A stretch of DNA of 64,000 nucleotides. Source: Latilactobacillus sakei. GTDB lineage: Bacteria > Bacillota > Bacilli > Lactobacillales > Lactobacillaceae. The position numbers and the translations under genes are program-made. Shown one piece after another: positions 59,970-64,000 of the stretch. The notes beneath the pieces are model-generated. The model was not told the origin of the DNA. It saw only the letters and a program-made list of their open reading frames with translations, and ran no database searches. Each line of letters begins with the position of its first letter. Position 1 is the stretch's first letter. Location of the stretch: assembly GCA_002953655.1 (NCBI GenBank), contig CP025839.1:186001-250000 (forward strand). The letters are read 5' to 3'.

Positions 59970-61364
59970 ATGACAAAAAAATTAAATTATCCAGAAATAA
60001 CAAATGATAGATATCGTTTAAATTACCATATTATGGCACCTTCGGGTTGGATTAATGATCCAAATGGGTTCGTTTTTTTTAAAGGCTACTATCATATTTT
60101 CTACCAATACCATCCTGAATCAGTTAAATGGGGACCAATGCATTGGGGACACGCTCGTAGTCGTGATTTAGTGCATTGGGAACAATTACCAATTGCGCTT
60201 TTCCCTGGGGATGCTGAAGATCCAGATGGTTGCTTTTCAGGTAGTGCGATTGAAAAAGATGGCCGTTTGTACTTGATGTACACCGGTCAACACTTGAAGG
60301 ATAATGATCCTGAACAGTATTGGGAAACCCAAAACTTAGCGGTCAGTGATGATGGGATTCATTTTGAAAAGTACGCTGGAAATCCAGTGATTGCAACCCC
60401 ACCAGAGGACAATGCACGCGATTTTCGCGATCCAAAAGTCTGGTTTGATGGGCAAACTTACTTCGTTGTGATTGGCAGTAAAGATCAAGCTGGGCTAGGC
60501 CGCGTTTTATTGTATCAATCTAAAGATTTAATCGACTGGGACTATATTGGACCAATTGCAACAGCTAAGTCAGTAGATGAAGAAGGCTATGTCTGGGAAT
60601 GTCCAGATTTCTTCAATATGGCAGATCAAGATGTATTAATTATGTCGCCACAAGGCATTAAGGCTAACGGTTTGAAATATCGTAACTTCCATCAAACCGG
60701 TTATCTAACGGGGCATTATGATGAGGCCAATCAAAAATTTGAACATGGTGCATTTCGAGAACTTGATCATGGGCATGATTTCTATGCCACTCAAACCACA
60801 GTGGCGCCAGATGGTCGCCGGATTCTATTCGGTTGGTTGGCAATGTGGGAAAGTATAATGCCAGAACAAGCGGATGGCTGGGCAGGGGCCCTAACATTTC
60901 CACGAGAGATAACGGTCAAGGGAGATAAAGTGTTGATGACTCCTGTCAGAGAAGTGGCGCAGTTGCGTGAAACATGCTTGTTAGACACAACGGGTGCTAA
61001 CAGTTTCCAGGCACCAACCAAAAGCTTAGAGTATTTAGGTAATTTTACTAGCCAGCAGAATGTTGGTTTAAAAGTCATCGATGCCAGCAATCAAGTTTTG
61101 ATCGACTTACAATATGATACACAGACTAAAACGGTTGCGTTACAAAAGTATAACGACGATCAACCACGGATTACGACTATCGAAGTAGCGGATCAGTTTG
61201 ATATTCATTGTTTAATCGATACGAGTTCAATTGAGATTTTTGTTAATAACGGGGAAGCTTGCTTCTCAGAACGAATTTATAGTGAGAATGCTATCCGTAT
61301 TGAAACTGATAGTATTTCAGAAAACGACACTGTTAAAATTTATCAACTTGGAGGAATGATGTAA
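59970..61364 (+). CDS. GH32 beta-fructosidase (sucrose/inulo-oligosaccharide hydrolase)
   Basis: A 464-aa cytoplasmic glycoside hydrolase with the GH32 five-blade propeller and C-terminal sandwich. Catalytic motifs: WINDPNG with nucleophile Asp30, the FRDPKV transition-state Asp, and WECPDFF with the acid/base Glu. No signal peptide, so the substrate must be imported. Family members cleave sucrose, sucrose-6-phosphate or fructo-oligosaccharides. In this operon, inulobiose released by the GH91 enzyme is a likely substrate. ATG 59970 has AAAGGAG 7 nt upstream. Its TAA overlaps the kinase start by one base. Confidence 0.9.
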   Translation: MTKKLNYPEITNDRYRLNYHIMAPSGWINDPNGFVFFKGYYHIFYQYHPESVKWGPMHWGHARSRDLVHWEQLPIALFPGDAEDPDGCFSGSAIEKDGRLYLMYTGQHLKDNDPEQYWETQNLAVSDDGIHFEKYAGNPVIATPPEDNARDFRDPKVWFDGQTYFVVIGSKDQAGLGRVLLYQSKDLIDWDYIGPIATAKSVDEEGYVWECPDFFNMADQDVLIMSPQGIKANGLKYRNFHQTGYLTGHYDEANQKFEHGAFRELDHGHDFYATQTTVAPDGRRILFGWLAMWESIMPEQADGWAGALTFPREITVKGDKVLMTPVREVAQLRETCLLDTTGANSFQAPTKSLEYLGNFTSQQNVGLKVIDASNQVLIDLQYDTQTKTVALQKYNDDQPRITTIEVADQFDIHCLIDTSSIEIFVNNGEACFSERIYSENAIRIETDSISENDTVKIYQLGGMM

Positions 61365-62236
61365 TGTTATTAGGTAGTATTGAAGCAGGCGGGACTAAAT
61401 TTGTTTGTGCCATTGGGAATGATGATTATCAAGTGAAGGATAAGATTCAAATTCCAACGACCACCCCAGCCGAAACGTTAGGTAAAGTGGTCGATTATTT
61501 CAAGCAGTTTGAAATTGATGCTTTAGGGATTGCGACGTTTGGCCCAATCGAAGTTCGCACGACTTCACCTAAGTATGGGTATATCACTTCAACACCTAAA
61601 CCAGGCTGGAAAGACACTGATTTCTTAGGTTTTCTCAAAAAAACAATTGATGTGCCAATGTCATGGACCACGGATGTGAATGGTTCAGCTTATGGCGAAT
61701 TCACAATGGCGACCCTCTTCAACGAAAAAATTAATTCACTTGTTTATTATACAATTGGAACGGGTGTTGGTGCCGGGGCTGTGACGAACGGTCAATTAGT
61801 TGGTGGTATCGGTCATCCTGAAATGGGGCACGTTTTATTGAAACGTCATCCGGCAGATTTAGATTTTGCAGGGATCTGTCCGTTCCACGGTGATTGTCTA
61901 GAAGGCTTAGTGGCTGGGCCAACTTTTGAAGCCCGGACTGGTAAAAAAGGGATGGATGTACCGTTGACGGATCAAACATGGGATATCATGGCATATTATA
62001 TAGCTCAAGCGGCAATTCAAACGACACTAACATTGCGCCCTAACAAAATCGTCTTTGGCGGTGGGGTCACGAATCCTGTACTACTTGATAAAGTACGCGT
62101 TCAATTTGCTGAATTGTTAAATGGCTATGTTCAAGTGCCACCACTAGAGCAGTATTTAACGATGCCTAGTGTACCCAATAATGGGTCTGCAAATGTCGGC
62201 AACTTTGCCCTAGCCGCTAAATTATTAGTCGGTTAA
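61364..62236 (+). CDS. ROK-family fructokinase
   Basis: A 290-aa kinase phosphorylating free fructose to fructose-6-phosphate. It has the N-terminal ATP motif GSIEAGGTKFVCAIG, TIGTGVGAGAV, and the ROK zinc-binding region HPEMGHVLLKRH...CPFHGDCLEGL typical of fructokinase/ScrK proteins. It overlaps the GH32 stop (TAATG) and is followed 25 bp later by the GH91 gene. It links released fructose to glycolysis. Confidence 0.92.
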   Translation: MLLGSIEAGGTKFVCAIGNDDYQVKDKIQIPTTTPAETLGKVVDYFKQFEIDALGIATFGPIEVRTTSPKYGYITSTPKPGWKDTDFLGFLKKTIDVPMSWTTDVNGSAYGEFTMATLFNEKINSLVYYTIGTGVGAGAVTNGQLVGGIGHPEMGHVLLKRHPADLDFAGICPFHGDCLEGLVAGPTFEARTGKKGMDVPLTDQTWDIMAYYIAQAAIQTTLTLRPNKIVFGGGVTNPVLLDKVRVQFAELLNGYVQVPPLEQYLTMPSVPNNGSANVGNFALAAKLLVG

Positions 62237-62261
62237 TTTAAAAATATTGGAGGAAAAAATC

Positions 62262-63599
62262 ATGACAGAAGCTTATTATTACGATGTAACCAATTGGCCG
62301 ATTGGCGATCCTTTTGAAGATGTTGGTCAAGTGATCAACAGTATGATTGCTGATATTAAGGAAAAACAAAACCATAAAGATCTTAATGAAGGTGGCAAAC
62401 CAGGTGCAGTGATATATCTCCCACCTGCTGATTATCATTTAAAAACTCAAGTTCTAATTGATATTAGTTTTCTGAAAATTATGGGTGCTGGCCACGGCTT
62501 CACCTCTTCAAGTATTCGCTACAATGTGCCCGAAGAAAATGTCCCTAATTTACACGAACTATGGCCGGGTGGCAGTCGTATTTTAGTGGATCTAAAGACG
62601 ACATTAGAGACACCAGAAATTGATGGGGCCGCCTTCGTTGTTAAACGGGATGGCGATCCCCGGATTAGTTCTGTTGAATTCAATAATTTCTGTATCGATG
62701 GGTTACACTTCATTGATGATGGCACTGGCGAACCTAACGTTGAAAATACTTATGTCAATGGCAAGACTGGGATTTATGTGGCAAGTGCACAAGATTCATT
62801 CTTGATCTCAGATATGGGGCTGGTTTATCTTGAACACGGCGTGACAATTTATAACGCGGATGCTTTAACCATCCATAATAACTTCATTGCTGAATGTGGC
62901 AACTGTATCGAATTGCGTGGTTGGGGTCAAGCTTCTAAAGTAACGAATAACTTGATGGGCGCAGGCTTTAAAGGTTATTCCATCTATGCCGAAAATTTTG
63001 CACAACTCTTAATCAGTAGCAATAATATTTTCCCACGAGGCGCAAGTACAATTGAATTTAATAGTGTTACCCGGTCATCAATTGTCGGGAATATCTTACA
63101 TGCATTTTATGCCGGTATGGTCATTTTTAAAGCCAATTGTTCTGAAAACCTCGTTTCAAGTAATCACTTCTTACATGATCACGAACCTTGGATACCAATG
63201 CAGGTTCATGATAATGGCTTAGATGATCTATTCGGTTTATTAACGATTGAAGGCGATCATAATTCAATTATCGGGAACCATTTCTCAGAAATTCTAGACC
63301 AAGAAAACATTAAACCATTGGGTGCTAAACCAGTGATTATCCGTTTAGTAAAAGGTAATCATAACTACGTGGCAACCAATAACGTTGTGGCAACTGAAGC
63401 CCATTCAGAAAGTGGCGATTCAGCCTTTGCTGCGCAAGTCGATTCACTATTAACAACGGAAGTTTCGGCAGCAATCGATGTAATAACCGTCTTAGTTGAA
63501 GCAGACGCTGTTCAAAATACAATTCTAGATTCGGGTACTGAAGCACAGGTTGTGTTAGATCCAAAGGTGAATGCGTTTAGAGCAACACCGTCAATTTAG
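62262..63599 (+). CDS. GH91-family enzyme (inulin fructotransferase / difructose-anhydride hydrolase)
   Basis: A 445-aa right-handed beta-helix protein closely resembling actinobacterial inulin fructotransferases and DFA-III hydrolases (GH91): GKPGAVIYLPPADY, FLKIMGAGHGFTSSSIRYN, NGKTGIYVASAQDSF, MGLVYLEHGVTIYNADALTIHNNFIAECGNCIEL. Asp200 and Glu211 keep the 11-residue spacing of the catalytic Asp/Glu pair reported for the family (for example D233/E244 as I recall). There is no signal peptide, unlike secreted inulin fructotransferases, so intracellular hydrolysis of an imported difructose anhydride is more likely than inulin depolymerisation. ATG 62262 follows GGAGG by 8 nt. Last gene of the operon. 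Confidence 0.88.
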   Translation: MTEAYYYDVTNWPIGDPFEDVGQVINSMIADIKEKQNHKDLNEGGKPGAVIYLPPADYHLKTQVLIDISFLKIMGAGHGFTSSSIRYNVPEENVPNLHELWPGGSRILVDLKTTLETPEIDGAAFVVKRDGDPRISSVEFNNFCIDGLHFIDDGTGEPNVENTYVNGKTGIYVASAQDSFLISDMGLVYLEHGVTIYNADALTIHNNFIAECGNCIELRGWGQASKVTNNLMGAGFKGYSIYAENFAQLLISSNNIFPRGASTIEFNSVTRSSIVGNILHAFYAGMVIFKANCSENLVSSNHFLHDHEPWIPMQVHDNGLDDLFGLLTIEGDHNSIIGNHFSEILDQENIKPLGAKPVIIRLVKGNHNYVATNNVVATEAHSESGDSAFAAQVDSLLTTEVSAAIDVITVLVEADAVQNTILDSGTEAQVVLDPKVNAFRATPSI

Positions 63600-63601
63600 A
63601 T

Positions 63602-63636
63602 AAAAAGCCGTCACGCTTAGCGTGGCGGCTTTTTAT
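63602..63636. terminator. Bidirectional terminator
   Basis: AAAAAGCCGTCACGC, TTA loop, GCGTGGCGGCTTTTT. It ends the GH91 operon and overlaps the last codons of the convergent LysR gene. Confidence 0.9.
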
Positions 63637-64000
63637 CTGTCTGATTGGTGAGGGTTTCTTTAAAAATCTGACTGGCGCTCGAGAAAATCTGCCCTTTTTT
63701 CCAGATGATGTTCGTATTGACAGAGAGTGGTGGATTTAATGGGATGAATTTTAAGCCGTTATCCTTGGTATTGATAATCCCGTCGATGCACAATGCTGCG
63801 TTGTTACTGGTTTTAACGAGAAGCGAAGCGTTGTATAAAAGCGTATAAGTGCCGACAACATCGAGCTGATCGAGATTGACGCCAAACCAGGTACTGATTT
63901 GTTGGTGAACGAGGGATTGGCCTGAAATGAGTAGGGGATATTGGGCTAAGGTCGTTGCATCCACGGTGGATTGACTTGCCAAGGGATGATCATCGGCAAC
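63617..64000 (-). CDS. LysR-family regulator, C-terminal part (partial)
   Basis: The last 127 residues of a LysR-type effector-binding domain (VADDHPLASQSTVDATTLAQYPLL... NNAALCIDGIINTKDNGLKFIPLNPPLSV), running off the right edge on the minus strand. The DNA-binding N-terminus is outside the window. Its stop codon lies within the shared terminator hairpin. Targets unknown. Confidence 0.8.
   Translation of the reverse strand, partial: VADDHPLASQSTVDATTLAQYPLLISGQSLVHQQISTWFGVNLDQLDVVGTYTLLYNASLLVKTSNNAALCIDGIINTKDNGLKFIPLNPPLSVNTNIIWKKGQIFSSASQIFKETLTNQTDKKPPR

Overview
The window looks like a chromosomal segment of a low-GC lactic acid bacterium. Gene content and order (mtsA, galP, pepD, ackA, rbsUDKR, gpmA, clpL, then a large WxL cell-surface cluster) point to Latilactobacillus sakei or a very close relative. 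That assignment rests on remembered synteny and protein resemblance, not on a search. There are no rRNA or tRNA genes, no CRISPR array, no transposase and no phage genes.

Layout. 1-3.6 kb: end of a manganese ABC transporter, an isochorismatase-like hydrolase, and a small protein plus galactose-type symporter under a promoter carrying CcpA-like sites. 3.6-7.3 kb: LCP cell-wall ligase, an ABC-F protein with an attenuator-like leader, a divergent 22-codon Phe-rich peptide gene, and two tandem pairs of a folded intergenic repeat. 7.3-14.8 kb: APC amino-acid permease, a YibE/F pair, a 42-aa basic protein, two exported proteins of unknown role, a P60 peptidoglycan hydrolase with WalR-like boxes, and a lipoprotein. 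15-25.4 kb: dipeptidase, MarR regulator, acetate kinase, ribose operon rbsUDK with rbsR, a PadR/DHA2 efflux pair, and phosphoglycerate mutase. 25.4-29.3 kb: third repeat pair, clpL with a CIRCE element, HdeD-like and DUF1361 membrane proteins.

29.4-54.7 kb is an accessory cell-surface region. It has six intact WxL-domain proteins (one with a lectin domain, one with BspA-type repeats, one with MucBP-like repeats), three DUF916/DUF3324 membrane-anchored partners, one LPQTG protein, a 50-aa membrane microprotein, a MarR-like and an Mga-like regulator, and a choloylglycine-hydrolase-family enzyme. It ends in decaying parts: a probable frameshifted anchor protein, two marR pseudogenes and a WxL remnant. 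Sulfur/redox genes are interleaved with and follow this decay zone: a CoA-disulfide-reductase/rhodanese fusion, an ArsR-rhodanese regulator, and thioredoxin. The last two share an operator-like repeat.

57.3-63.6 kb is a sugar operon: GPH symporter, LacI regulator, GH32 beta-fructosidase, ROK fructokinase and a cytoplasmic GH91-family enzyme. Two near-identical LacI-type operators flank the first two genes. The set fits import of difructose anhydride or inulo-oligosaccharides, opening of the anhydride by GH91, cleavage by GH32 and phosphorylation of fructose. A LysR regulator runs off the right edge.

Most promising for follow-up: the tandem-paired structured repeats, the GH91 operon, the Phe-rich peptide and ABC-F attenuator divergent pair, the microprotein in the WxL cluster, and the ArsR-rhodanese/thioredoxin operator.
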